A model generated the notes under the pieces. The model did not search any database. It was not told the origin of the DNA and worked only from the letters and a program-made list of their open reading frames with translations. A stretch of DNA of 64,000 nucleotides from Ralstonia wenshanensis. Its GTDB lineage: Bacteria; Pseudomonadota; Gammaproteobacteria; Burkholderiales; Burkholderiaceae. Below, piece by piece: positions 26,365-34,592 of this stretch (positions are counted from its first letter, which is position 1; every line of letters begins with the position of its first letter). The position numbers were made by a program, and so were the translations under genes. The stretch lies in NCBI RefSeq assembly GCF_021173085.1, contig NZ_CP076412.1, positions 1,426,001 to 1,490,000 on the forward strand, in the 5' to 3' direction.

Positions 26365-27684
26365 TCAGCCTGCCAGCACCTGCCATACCAGCCACACATT
26401 GGCGATGCTGATGACGATGAATAACGCCCACGCCAGCCAAGACGTTAACCGGCTGCTCACAAACACCCCCATCAGCGTGCGATCGCCCGTCATGCGAATC
26501 AGCGGAAGCATCGCAAACGGCAGTTGCAGGCCGAGCACCACCTGGCTGATGACAAGCAGTTTGCCGATGGCGTGGTCGCCGAGCATCGCCACACCGATGA
26601 ACGCGGGGACCAGCGCCAGCGCCCGCGTGATCAAACGCCGCTGCCAGCAGGGGATGCGCAAGTCGAGGAAGCCCTCCATCAGAACCTGCCCCGCGATGGT
26701 GCCGGTAAAGGTGGAGCTTTGCCCCGCCGCCAGCAGCGCGATGCCAAACAGCAGCCCGGCCAGCGCCGTTCCGACGATGGGCTCCAGCAGGTGGTAGGCG
26801 TCCTCGATGTCAGCCACGTTCTGATGGCCGTGCGCGTTGAATGCCGCTGCCGCCAGGATCAGGATTGCGCCGTTCACAAGCAGGGCCAGGCCCAGCGACG
26901 CGATGGTGTCCAGCCGCGACAGGCCGATGGCCTCGCGCTTGGCATCTTCGGTGTTGGCCGTCATGCGCGTCTGCACGATGGACGAGTGCAGGTACAGGTT
27001 ATGCGGCATCACCGTGGCGCCGAGGATGCCGATGGCCAGATACAGCGGCTCGCGCTGGCTCACGGCCTGCCACGACGGCATCAGCCCGGCCGCCACTGAA
27101 GGCCAGTGCGGTTTGATGAGCACGAGTTCAACGAAGTAGCACAGCCCAATCGTGAGAATGAGCCCCAGCACGATGGCTTCCAGTTGGCGGAAGTCCTTGC
27201 CCTTCAGGCCGAGCACGATCAGCGTGTCCAGCGCGGTGAGCGCCACGCCCCACAGGATCGGCACGCCCAGCAGCAGATGGAAGGCCAGCGCGCAGCCCAG
27301 CACCTCGGCCAGGTCGCACGCAATGATGGACAGCTCTGCCAGAAGCCATTGCACGCGCAATGCGCCGGGCTGATAGCGGTTGCGGGAAGCACGCGCCAAG
27401 TCCATGCCGGTGACGATGCCCAACCGCGCCGACAGGCACTGCAGCACCATGGCCGCCAGGCTGGAGAGCACCACCACGAACAGCAACGCATAGCCGTAGC
27501 GCGAGCCGGCTTCGATGTCGGTGGCCCAGTTGCCCGGGTCCATATAACCGACCGACACCAGCAGCCCCGGCCCCGCAAAGCGCAGCAGCTTCTTCCACAG
27601 CGGCAGGCCTGGCGGCACGGCAACGGTGCCGCGCACCTCGGATGGACAGAACGGCGCGGTGGCGGTGGTGGGCAGGCGGAACAT
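26365..27684 (-). CDS. mntH: Nramp-family Mn2+/Fe2+ : H+ symporter
   Basis: A 439-residue, 11-helix metal importer. Hallmarks are DPGNWATD in TM1 (the Asp and Asn that bind metal), MPHNLYLHSS in TM6 (metal-binding region), and the transport signature with GQSSTFTGTIAGQ in the second half. ATG 27684 has no strong ribosome site. Upstream, between it and the divergent response-regulator gene, is the perfect palindrome ATGCAACGTTGCAT, a candidate metal-repressor site. The gene acts in manganese uptake and oxidative-stress defence. The call is secure at family level. Confidence 0.95.
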   Translation of the reverse strand: MFRLPTTATAPFCPSEVRGTVAVPPGLPLWKKLLRFAGPGLLVSVGYMDPGNWATDIEAGSRYGYALLFVVVLSSLAAMVLQCLSARLGIVTGMDLARASRNRYQPGALRVQWLLAELSIIACDLAEVLGCALAFHLLLGVPILWGVALTALDTLIVLGLKGKDFRQLEAIVLGLILTIGLCYFVELVLIKPHWPSVAAGLMPSWQAVSQREPLYLAIGILGATVMPHNLYLHSSIVQTRMTANTEDAKREAIGLSRLDTIASLGLALLVNGAILILAAAAFNAHGHQNVADIEDAYHLLEPIVGTALAGLLFGIALLAAGQSSTFTGTIAGQVLMEGFLDLRIPCWQRRLITRALALVPAFIGVAMLGDHAIGKLLVISQVVLGLQLPFAMLPLIRMTGDRTLMGVFVSSRLTSWLAWALFIVISIANVWLVWQVLAG

Positions 27685-27733
27685 GCGCGGCGGCTTAAGG
27701 AAAATGCAATCGGAATTTTGGAATGATAGCTAA

Positions 27734-27747
27734 ATGCAACGTTGCAT
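27734..27747. promoter_or_regulatory. Perfect 14-bp palindrome upstream of mntH
   Basis: ATGCAACGTTGCAT (27734-27747) is fully self-complementary and lies 50 bp upstream of the mntH start. A TATCAT -10-like element (27723-27728, minus strand) sits next to it. A related half-site AAATGCAAT occurs closer to mntH at 27702-27710. It could bind a Mn/Fe repressor or the divergent response regulator. Confidence 0.5.
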
Positions 27748-27917
27748 GCCCGGACCCGCGTCCGGTATGTGTTCGCGAGGCGACTTCCTCGTCACATGTC
27801 TCAACACATTTAAGGCAAAGCTCAGTCCGTTGCGGTAGATTTCGACCTTCACCGGCGCCTGTTTCCCACGCGCCGGTTGTCCGTTTACCGTCATTACCGC
27901 CGCCGAGATTCCCGCGC

Positions 27918-28595
27918 ATGAACGCCATCCTCCTTATCGAAGACGATTTGCCGCTGGGCACCGCACTGGCCCGCGCGCTGCGTCAGGCCGGCTACAACGC
28001 GACCTGGGTGCGCCGCCTGGTCGACGCGCAGAAATGGATCACCACCAACACCTTCGAAGCCATCGTGCTGGACCTGGGGTTGCCCGATGGTGAGGGTCAT
28101 ACCTTCCTGGAAGAACTGCGCGCCGCGCACAGCGACGTGCCCGTCATCATTGCGAGCGCGCGCGATGCGCTGTCGGAACGGCTGAAAGGGCTCGATTCCG
28201 GCGCGGACGATTTTCTGGTCAAGCCGTTTCCCGTGGACGAACTCATCGCCCGCCTGCGTGCCGTGCTGCGTCGCCATGCGGGGCAGAGCACCAATCAGTG
28301 GAACGTCGGCAACCTGGTGGTGGAGCCCTCGCAGAAGCGCGTGACGCAAGAGGGCCAGGTCATCGAACTCACGCCGCGCGAATACCAACTGCTGCTTGAA
28401 CTTGTGCGCCGCGCCCACCGCTGGGTGCCGCGCGAAACGCTCATGGACGCGCTCTATCGTGAGGGCGACAGCGTCAGTGCCAACGCGCTCGAAGTCGTCA
28501 TCCACCACCTGCGCCGCAAGCTCGGCAACGAAACCATCCAGACCATTCGCGGTGTCGGCTACATGATCGGCGGCAACCGTGGGGCCGCCCAATGA
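27918..28595 (+). CDS. OmpR-family response regulator (QseB/PmrA-like)
   Basis: A 225-residue regulator. The receiver domain holds acidic pair ED (IEDDLPLG), phosphoacceptor D52 in VLDLGLPDGEG, and the Lys in DFLVKPFPVDE. The C-terminal winged helix contains the recognition region SVSANALEVVIHHLRRKLG and ends with IRGVGYMIG. ATG 27918 has only a weak ribosome site. The kinase gene follows with an ATGA overlap at 28592, so they form one two-component operon. It is divergent from mntH, with 233 bp between. Target genes and stimulus unknown. Confidence 0.93.
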   Translation: MNAILLIEDDLPLGTALARALRQAGYNATWVRRLVDAQKWITTNTFEAIVLDLGLPDGEGHTFLEELRAAHSDVPVIIASARDALSERLKGLDSGADDFLVKPFPVDELIARLRAVLRRHAGQSTNQWNVGNLVVEPSQKRVTQEGQVIELTPREYQLLLELVRRAHRWVPRETLMDALYREGDSVSANALEVVIHHLRRKLGNETIQTIRGVGYMIGGNRGAAQ

Positions 28596-30079
28596 AGCTG
28601 GCGGTTCCAGCCATCCTGCGGGTTCGCTCGCTGTCGTTCCGCCTGTATGTGCTGATCCTGCTGGCGCTGGTGTTGATGCTGCTGGTGCAGCTCGTCATCG
28701 CGCATCTGGAAATCTCGCGCACCAACAGCCGCCAGGTGGTGAGCGATCTGCGCATGTCGGCCCAGGCCTATGCGGACCTCACCACGCTCAACATGGATGA
28801 CGTGCCGCGCCGCGAAGAATTCCTGCGCCGCCTCACCGACATCAAACTGGGCCTGTCGCTGCCCAACATCCTGCCGGGCGAATTCCGCTACGTGCTGTGC
28901 GATCGCGCCGGCAATGTCATCACCGCCTTCCCCGGTGCGCCCAACATGCCATGCGGTAAGGCGCAAGGCACCGTCGTCGAGATCATGCTGGAAGGCAAGC
29001 CGTGGCGCAGCTACACGGTTGACAGCGTCGACGGCAAGATTTCCGCCACGGTGGCGCAGCCGCTGACGGCCTACGAGCGCGCCATCCGCGATCTCTTCCA
29101 GGAAGTGGCGGTGGCGCTGGCCATCCTGGCGAGCGCGCTGATGGTGATGGTCGGCTGGGCCGCACACCAGGGCCTCAAGCCCCTGCGCACGCTCACGCGT
29201 CAGGTCGAGGCGCGCGATTCTGCCGACCTCGACCCCGTGCAGAGGGTGGAACATGCCGAGCTGAAACCGCTGGTCGACGCTTTGAACGGACTGTTCGCGC
29301 GCGTGCGTCGCGGCATCGAGGCGGATCGCCGTTTCTTTGCCGATGCCGCGCACGAGCTGCGCACGCCGCTCGCCGCCATTCAGGCGCAGGCGTATGTCGT
29401 GTCGCATTCCGACAGCGAAGACGATCGTTCCACCGCGCTGCGCGAATTTGATCGCGGCATCTCGCGCGCAACGCAGTCGCTTGCCAAGCTGCTCGCCATC
29501 GCCCGGCTGGATGCACGCCGCGTGGAGGCACAGCTTGCGCAGGGCGCGTTGTCCGACTTGGCGGGGTGCGCGCGCAGCGGCGTGATCCAGCAGGCTTCGC
29601 GCGCAGAGCGTCGCAACATCACGCTGTCGTACGACGGCGCCAACCAGGCGTGGGTCTCGGTATCGCACGAAGACGCTGCGACGCTGGTGGAAAACGTGCT
29701 CGACAACGCCGTGCGCGAAACGCCCAACGGCGGCGAGGTGCGCCTGGCCGTCAAGCGTATCGAGCAAGCCGGTGCGCCGATGGTCGAACTGCGCATTGAA
29801 GACTCCGGCCCCGGTATCCCGCCCGACGAGCGCGATCGCGTGTTCGAGCGTTTCTACCGCCCGCGCACCAGCCAGTCGCAGGGCAGCGGCCTGGGCCTGG
29901 CGATCGTGCGCCGTATCGTTGAACTGGGGAATGGCTCGGTGACCATCGAAGACGGCCTGGCGCATGCGGACGGCAGGGGCTGCGCGATTGTGATCCGCCT
30001 GCCGGCGCTGGATTCCACGCCCGAGCCGATCGAGCCCGATGACGCGCCTCCCGGCATGGCCGACACGCCCAGCCATTGA
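28592..30079 (+). CDS. Sensor histidine kinase (partner of the 27918 regulator)
   Basis: A 495-residue inner-membrane kinase. TM1 is about 20-42, a periplasmic sensor loop of about 120 residues follows, TM2 is about 170-190, then a HAMP-like linker. The HisKA domain carries the phosphorylated His in FFADAAHELRTPLAA (H254), and the HATPase_c domain has N, G1 and G2 boxes (ENVLDNAVRETP, DSGPGIP, GSGLGLAIV). Its layout resembles QseC/PmrB. Translation is coupled to the response regulator. A short acidic/Pro tail ends the protein. Signal unknown. Confidence 0.93.
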   Translation: MKLAVPAILRVRSLSFRLYVLILLALVLMLLVQLVIAHLEISRTNSRQVVSDLRMSAQAYADLTTLNMDDVPRREEFLRRLTDIKLGLSLPNILPGEFRYVLCDRAGNVITAFPGAPNMPCGKAQGTVVEIMLEGKPWRSYTVDSVDGKISATVAQPLTAYERAIRDLFQEVAVALAILASALMVMVGWAAHQGLKPLRTLTRQVEARDSADLDPVQRVEHAELKPLVDALNGLFARVRRGIEADRRFFADAAHELRTPLAAIQAQAYVVSHSDSEDDRSTALREFDRGISRATQSLAKLLAIARLDARRVEAQLAQGALSDLAGCARSGVIQQASRAERRNITLSYDGANQAWVSVSHEDAATLVENVLDNAVRETPNGGEVRLAVKRIEQAGAPMVELRIEDSGPGIPPDERDRVFERFYRPRTSQSQGSGLGLAIVRRIVELGNGSVTIEDGLAHADGRGCAIVIRLPALDSTPEPIEPDDAPPGMADTPSH

Positions 30080-30116
30080 TTGGCGCGCGCCGGCACAGAC
30101 CTCCAGCTGCCGCTGA

Positions 30117-30728
30117 TCAGTAACCGACCGTGAAACGCTGGCGCGGGTGTGCCGGCTTTTCTGTTTCGTCGAGGAAGGCGATGGCGAAGTCCTCCATCGA
30201 AATCCAGGGCTTGCCGTTCGCATCCACCAGCAGCGAATCCTTGCCGACGCGGAAGTGTCCCGTGCGCTCACCCGGTTCGAAGATGGCCGACGGCGACACG
30301 AACGTCCAATTCAACTCGCTTTCCTTGCGCAGCGCGTTGAGGAAATCGCGGCCGGCCGAAGCTTCGTCAAAGTACTCCTTGGGGAACTGCGGCGTGTCAA
30401 TCAGCGCGACGCCGGGGGCCACTTCCAGGCTGCCGGCGCCACCCACGACCAGCAGGCGCGGCACGGCGGCCTTCTTCACCGCACCAACAATCTGCTCGGC
30501 ATTGGCTTGCAAGAAACGCACGGTGCTATAGACCACATCGTTGCCGGCAAGCGCGGCAACGAGGCCAGCCTGGTCGGCCACGTCGACATCCTTGGTGGTC
30601 AGCCCCGCGCGTGCGGGCAGTTTCGACGCGGTGCGCGCAATGGCCGTCACCTGATGGCCTCGGCGTAGCGCTTCGTCGATCAGGCGGGTGCCCACGTGCC
30701 CCGTGGCGCCGATGATTGCGATCTTCAT
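30117..30728 (-). CDS. NAD(P)-binding oxidoreductase (NmrA/atypical SDR type)
   Basis: A 203-residue Rossmann protein with the N-terminal dinucleotide motif IIGATGHVGTRL and later VVGGAGSL and DFAIAFLDE. Such proteins act as quinone/flavin reductases or redox sensors. ATG 30728 is preceded by AAGGA; an upstream TTG is unlikely. It has its own promoter region: a terminator follows rrf2, and a 21-bp operator (30770-30790) lies 42 bp upstream. It is therefore probably an Rrf2-regulated gene. Specific reaction unknown. Confidence 0.85.
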   Translation of the reverse strand: MKIAIIGATGHVGTRLIDEALRRGHQVTAIARTASKLPARAGLTTKDVDVADQAGLVAALAGNDVVYSTVRFLQANAEQIVGAVKKAAVPRLLVVGGAGSLEVAPGVALIDTPQFPKEYFDEASAGRDFLNALRKESELNWTFVSPSAIFEPGERTGHFRVGKDSLLVDANGKPWISMEDFAIAFLDETEKPAHPRQRFTVGY

Positions 30729-30769
30729 GGTCAATTCCTTGTGGTTGGTCTGGGTGGCTGAAACGTTAT

Positions 30770-30790
30770 ATGTAATTGCTGTGGTTACAT
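30770..30790. promoter_or_regulatory. Candidate Rrf2 operator upstream of oxidoreductase
   Basis: The arms TATATGTAA (30767-30775) and TTACATATA (30785-30793) form a perfect 9-bp inverted repeat with a 9-bp spacer. Its 21-bp core shares RTGTAA-n9-KTACAY with the repeat upstream of the rrf2 gene (31280-31300). Confidence 0.65.
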
Positions 30791-30798
30791 ATAGGGAT

Positions 30799-30822
30799 AA
30801 AAAAATAGGCCGTCATGCGGCC
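30799..30822 (-). terminator. Rho-independent terminator after rrf2-type gene
   Basis: Read on the minus strand: GGCCG, loop CATGA, CGGCC, then TATTTTTTTATC. It starts 3 bp past the regulator's stop codon and separates it from the downstream oxidoreductase. Confidence 0.85.
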
Positions 30823-30825
30823 CGG

Positions 30826-31263
30826 CTAGGCCCGGCGACGGCGGCGCTGTGCGTGTCCGACCTCGCTGAGGATGCCGGAGATGGTTTGCGCCGCCAGCTC
30901 GGCTTCCAGCGCGGCTTGCGCGCGTTCGGTCACGCGCTCCAGCACGCCGGTGATCTCGCGGCCGACCTCGCACGCCGGGTTGGGCGCATTGGGCGGCAGC
31001 GCAATCAGCACCGGAGATTCCACCACGCGAAAGACGTCGAGCAGCGTGATGCGGTCTGCCGGTCGCGCGAGAGTGGCGCCGCCCGTCGCGCCCATCTGCG
31101 AGGTCACGAAACCGGCGTCGGCCAACTGCGCCACCAACCGCCGGATGAGCGCCGGGTTCGTTCCCACGCTGCCAGCGATGAGCGATGACGGCACCGGCCC
31201 CTCCGTATTGGCGAGCAGGGTCAGGATGTGTACGGCGACGGCGAAGCGGCTGCTGGTAGACAT
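30826..31263 (-). CDS. Rrf2-family transcriptional repressor
   Basis: A 145-residue winged-helix regulator. The HTH region has LIAGSVGTNPALIRRLVAQL and the wing GFVTSQMGATGGATLARP, both typical of Rrf2. It keeps only one Cys (in PACEVG), so it lacks the three-Cys Fe-S set of IscR/NsrR and looks like the YwnA-type redox or electrophile sensors. The Arg-rich tail ends HAQRRRRRA. An inverted repeat at 31280-31300 lies 17 bp upstream of its start and a matching one precedes the next gene, indicating autoregulation plus control of the oxidoreductase. Confidence 0.9.
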   Translation of the reverse strand: MSTSSRFAVAVHILTLLANTEGPVPSSLIAGSVGTNPALIRRLVAQLADAGFVTSQMGATGGATLARPADRITLLDVFRVVESPVLIALPPNAPNPACEVGREITGVLERVTERAQAALEAELAAQTISGILSEVGHAQRRRRRA

Positions 31264-31279
31264 GAGGTTCGGCGCAAAA

Positions 31280-31300
31280 GTGTAACCATGATAGGTACAC
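31280..31300. promoter_or_regulatory. Candidate Rrf2 operator upstream of its own gene
   Basis: The arms AAGTGTA (31278-31284) and TACACTT (31296-31302) form a 7-bp inverted repeat with an 11-bp spacer. The 21-bp core has the same length and the same RTGTAA/KTACAY ends as the repeat at 30770-30790. Confidence 0.6.
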
Positions 31301-31337
31301 TTAGGATCGCAGTCAACTCTGCTGGCAGACGTGCATT

Positions 31338-31982
31338 TCAGAAGGCTGCGCCCAACGCCGCCGCCCGCGCGTTTGCGTCGGCCTTGGTCGCCGCGAGCAG
31401 ATCGGGCGCCGTCAGCGTGGGGGCGGCGCTGATCTCCGTCACGTCTTCAATGCCGAGAAAACCCAGCCAGCGGCGCAGATAGGGCTTCTGGAAATCGTCG
31501 GGCGATTCGCTCGCGCCTTCCGTGTGCGCTGCGTATGCGCCGGCGCTGGCGTAGATAAGCGCCGCCTTCTTGCCCGAGAGCAGCGCCTGATAGCCCGTGG
31601 CGGCCGACCAGTTCCAGTTCTGCCCCGGCAGCGTCACCACATCAATGAAGTGCTTGAGCCGATACGGCACTCCGAAATTCCACATCGGAACGGAAAAGAG
31701 GTAATGATCGGCCGCGTTGAAGCGCTGCGACAACGCCACGGCGCGCTGCCATTGCGCATGCTGTTCCGGCGTGGCGTTCTGGGTGCGCAGGACGGCAAAC
31801 TTGGCGCCGATCATGTCGGCGTCGAACTCTGGCAGGTCGATGCTCTTGCTCCATAAGTCGATCGTGTCGATCTCGTGGTCGGGGTGCGCGGTGCGGTAGG
31901 CGTTGAGAAACTGCTTTGCCACGTCGATGGAGTGGGACAGCGTTTTCATGGGCGAGGCTTCGATATAGAGCAGACGGGTCAT
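31338..31982 (-). CDS. azoR: FMN-dependent NADH:azoreductase / quinone reductase
   Basis: A 214-residue flavodoxin-like reductase of the AzoR family. The start MTRLLYIEASPM is followed by the phosphate-binding region (S-x-S type), then VPMWNFGVPYRLKHFIDVV (FMN-contact motif) and IYASAGAY. It reduces quinones and azo compounds with NAD(P)H and protects against electrophiles. AGGAG precedes ATG 31982. The SMR gene ends 20 bp upstream on the same strand, so these two are likely co-transcribed. The Rrf2 gene follows downstream. Substrate preference inferred from family. Confidence 0.9.
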   Translation of the reverse strand: MTRLLYIEASPMKTLSHSIDVAKQFLNAYRTAHPDHEIDTIDLWSKSIDLPEFDADMIGAKFAVLRTQNATPEQHAQWQRAVALSQRFNAADHYLFSVPMWNFGVPYRLKHFIDVVTLPGQNWNWSAATGYQALLSGKKAALIYASAGAYAAHTEGASESPDDFQKPYLRRWLGFLGIEDVTEISAAPTLTAPDLLAATKADANARAAALGAAF

Positions 31983-32002
31983 GAGGGGCTCCTGGTGCGG
32001 TT

Positions 32003-32332
32003 TTACGCTGCGTTGAAGAAGTTGAGGCCGACAGTTCCGGCAATCACCAGCCCGATGCACGCCAGGCGCGCGGGCTGCATGCTCTCGCCAAAGAGCACGA
32101 TGCCGAGCACCGTCACCCCCACCGAGCCGATGCCCGTCCAGATGGCGTAGGCCGTGCCGGCAGGCAGGCCGCGCATGGCATGCGTGAGCAGGAAGACGCT
32201 GGCAAGCGCCGCCACGATGCCGAGCACACTAGGGATGGGTCGCGTCCACCCTTGCGCAAATTTGAGCGAGATCGCCATGGCGATCTCCACAGCGCCGGCT
32301 GCCAGCAGCCAGAGCCAGGCGGTTTGAAGCAT
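32003..32332 (-). CDS. gdx: SMR-family exporter, Gdx/SugE (guanidinium) type
   Basis: A 109-residue, four-helix small multidrug resistance protein. The membrane-embedded Glu is in AVEIAMAISLKFAQGW, and GTAYAIWTGIGSVGVTVLGIVLFGES is closer to SugE/Gdx than to EmrE/QacE. Gdx proteins export guanidinium in exchange for protons. GGAGG precedes ATG 32332. It lies 20 bp ahead of azoR. I looked upstream for guanidine riboswitch sequence and found only a single GGACGTCC palindrome, which does not fit. Family certain, subtype likely. Confidence 0.88.
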   Translation of the reverse strand: MLQTAWLWLLAAGAVEIAMAISLKFAQGWTRPIPSVLGIVAALASVFLLTHAMRGLPAGTAYAIWTGIGSVGVTVLGIVLFGESMQPARLACIGLVIAGTVGLNFFNAA

Positions 32333-32665
32333 GGGGCCTCCGTGGTTTCCGTTGCCGGGCCGGCAAGCGGATGCGTTGCGATGCACCCAGAGTAAGGACG
32401 GTGCGGCGTGGCAACAAGTACGCACCCGGAGGTAACCACCACGGGCGGCGCGGTTAAGGGTGTCCGGGCCTCCGGGCCTCCGGACGTCCGGGGCGCCCAC
32501 CAAACGATCTGTGCGCTGCGTCGGCAAAAACGCAATTCGCTGCCGTGTCGCGGCGCGCGATCGGCACCATCGTCGGCGCCGCTGCTCCTAAGCTAGACGC
32601 CATGCAAGGCGGCTTGCCGCCACCCTTGGATTCATTCTCGCGTTCAACCACTCAGGAGCGTTGTC
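32333..32665. other. Divergent intergenic region between gdx and HAD gene, with 8-bp tandem repeats
   Basis: No gene is seen. It contains four tandem 8-mers TCCGGGCC, TCCGGGCC, TCCGGACG, TCCGGGGC (32463-32494), including the perfect palindrome CCGGACGTCCGG (32480-32491). Promoters for both flanking genes must lie here; none is obvious. Confidence 0.5.
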
Positions 32666-33364
32666 ATGGCCCTTCGGGATTTCAAAGTGCTGACTTTCGA
32701 CGTCGTCGGAACGTTGATCGATTTCGAGGGCGGCATGCTCGCCTACCTGCGCCGTGCGGTGCCCGACAGCAAGGTTACCGACGAGGATTTTCTGAGCGCC
32801 TATCGGGCAGCACGCAAACGCGGCCAGACCGAGTGGTACCCCGACGACCTGGTACCGTGCTGGCACATCGTCGCGCAGCAGCTTGGTTTGCCCGATACCG
32901 ATACGCTGGCCCGCGGCTTTCGCGATTCGGTGGCCGAATGGCCGGCGTTTCCCGATTCGGTGGAGGCGCTGCAGCGGTTGAGCAAGCGCTTCAAGCTCGT
33001 CACCATGACCAACGCGCAATCGTGGGCGCTCGACCATTTCCAGCGGACGCTGGGCGCACCGTTCGACCTGCTGCTCAGCTGCGACGATGCCTTGTGCGAG
33101 AAGCCTGATGCGCGGTATTTCGCCTACGCACGCGGCCGCTATGAAGGCGCGTGGGGCTTCAAGCAGGGCGACAACCTGCACGTGGCGCAGAGCCAGTACC
33201 ACGACATCGGCATCTCCAAACGCCTGGGCATCACCACCTGCTGGATCGAGCGCCGGCACGGCATGAAGGATTCGGGCGGCACCATCGAATCCGAGCACAC
33301 CGTGCCTGACTACCATTTCCATACGCTGGCCCAGTTGGCCGATGCGGTCGAGGCCGGCAAGTGA
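32666..33364 (+). CDS. HAD-superfamily hydrolase, haloacid dehalogenase type II-like
   Basis: A 232-residue HAD protein. Nucleophile D12 lies in VLTFDVVGTL; type II dehalogenases usually show FDxYGTL, so the Tyr position is Val here. Motif II is TMTNAQS, the motif III Lys is in CEKPDARYF, and motif IV is in AQSQYHDIG. CAGGAG precedes ATG 32666. The stop overlaps the start of the amidohydrolase gene (GTGA). It is more likely a phosphatase-like or dehalogenase-like housekeeping step in the catabolic island than a true haloacid dehalogenase. A distant relative is at 42628-43293. Confidence 0.85.
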   Translation: MALRDFKVLTFDVVGTLIDFEGGMLAYLRRAVPDSKVTDEDFLSAYRAARKRGQTEWYPDDLVPCWHIVAQQLGLPDTDTLARGFRDSVAEWPAFPDSVEALQRLSKRFKLVTMTNAQSWALDHFQRTLGAPFDLLLSCDDALCEKPDARYFAYARGRYEGAWGFKQGDNLHVAQSQYHDIGISKRLGITTCWIERRHGMKDSGGTIESEHTVPDYHFHTLAQLADAVEAGK

Positions 33365-34554
33365 AGCGAGACGACATTGCCGGGCCGGTCGCCGATCTGC
33401 TGCCGGACCTCGTGGCACTGCGCCGCGACCTGCACGCGAATCCGGAGCTCGCCTACGAAGAACACCGTACGGCGGGTATCGTCGCGCAGTCGCTGCGGGT
33501 GTTGGGGCTGGCGGTGGAGGAGGGCATCGGCGGCACCGGCGTAGTGGGTACGCTGCGCGGCGGCCAGGGCACACGCAGCGTTGCGCTGCGTGCCGACATG
33601 GATGCACTGCCGATGGTGGAGCTGGGCCGCTCAGCGCACGCGAGCCGCATGCAGGGCAAGCACCACGGCTGCGGGCATGACGGGCACACGAGCATGCTGA
33701 TCGGCGCTGCGCGACAACTCGCGCGAACGGCTGTCGACGGCACGGTCCACTTCATCTTCCAGCCAGCCGAAGAGGGCCAGGCCGGCGCGCGCCGGATGAT
33801 TGAAGACGGCCTGTTCGAGCGTTTTCCGTGCGACAGCGTCTATGCGCTGCATAACTGGCCGGATCTGCCGCTGGGGCACGCGCAGACGCGGCCCGGCCCG
33901 ATCATGGCGGCGGCAGACCGGTTCGACATCACCGTGCGCGGGCGTGGCGGGCATGCGGCCCAGCCCCACCACACGCCGGATGCCATCCTCGCGGCCAGCC
34001 AGCTGGTGGCGCAACTGCACACCATCGTGTCGCGTCGGATCGATCCGAACGAGTCGGCGGTGTTGTCCGTCACGCGTATCGAAGGCGGCCACAGCCACAA
34101 CGTGTTGCCGGCCGAAGTGCGCATCACCGGCACCGTGCGCAGCTTTGATGCCGTATCGCAGGATCGCATCGAGGCGGCGCTGCGGGATACAGCCAACGGC
34201 ATCGCGGTGGGTAGCGGCACGCAGGTGCAGGTGGATTACCGCCGCTATTACCCGGCCACCATCAATACGCCGGCCGAAGCACGGCTCGCGTTGGACGCGG
34301 CGCAAGCGATCGGCCTGGAGGCTGCAGAGGCGCCACGCGCTGCATTCACCTCAGAAGACTTCGCTTTCATGTTGCAGCGCAAGCCTGGCGCCTATCTCTG
34401 GCTTGGCCAAGGCCGTGCCGGCGCCGGCCCCGATGGCGAATACCCGCTGCACCACCCCTGTTACGACTTCAATGACGACGCGTTGCCGCTGGGCGTGCGC
34501 TGGTTTTGCGAAGTCGCCCGCCGCGCGTTGGCCGCCGTTCCATCTGCTTCTTGA
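33361..34554 (+). CDS. M20D-family amidohydrolase (hippurate/N-acyl-amino-acid hydrolase type)
   Basis: A 397-residue metallo-amidohydrolase. It shows RRDLHANPELAYEEHRTA at the N-terminus, then ALRADMDALPM, KHHGCGHDGHTSML (metal ligands) and FQPAEEGQAGARRM (catalytic Glu region), with a dimerisation domain near GRGGHAAQPHHTPDAI and a final FTSEDFAFM. Such enzymes cleave N-acyl or N-aminoacyl amides. The GTG start at 33361 overlaps the HAD stop and has GAGG at good spacing. It ends 38 bp before the convergent FAD oxidoreductase gene. In this island it could release the free amino compound from an imported conjugate. Confidence 0.92.
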   Translation: MKRDDIAGPVADLLPDLVALRRDLHANPELAYEEHRTAGIVAQSLRVLGLAVEEGIGGTGVVGTLRGGQGTRSVALRADMDALPMVELGRSAHASRMQGKHHGCGHDGHTSMLIGAARQLARTAVDGTVHFIFQPAEEGQAGARRMIEDGLFERFPCDSVYALHNWPDLPLGHAQTRPGPIMAAADRFDITVRGRGGHAAQPHHTPDAILAASQLVAQLHTIVSRRIDPNESAVLSVTRIEGGHSHNVLPAEVRITGTVRSFDAVSQDRIEAALRDTANGIAVGSGTQVQVDYRRYYPATINTPAEARLALDAAQAIGLEAAEAPRAAFTSEDFAFMLQRKPGAYLWLGQGRAGAGPDGEYPLHHPCYDFNDDALPLGVRWFCEVARRALAAVPSAS

Positions 34555-34592
34555 ACCGCGGCCACGCGCGTCGCCTTGCCGATATTGCTGCC

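Noticed and set aside
32478-32495. Guanidine-II (mini-ykkC) riboswitch upstream of the Gdx/SugE gene
   Set aside because: Only one GGACGTCC element is present and its loop is ACGT rather than ACGR; two hairpins are required.
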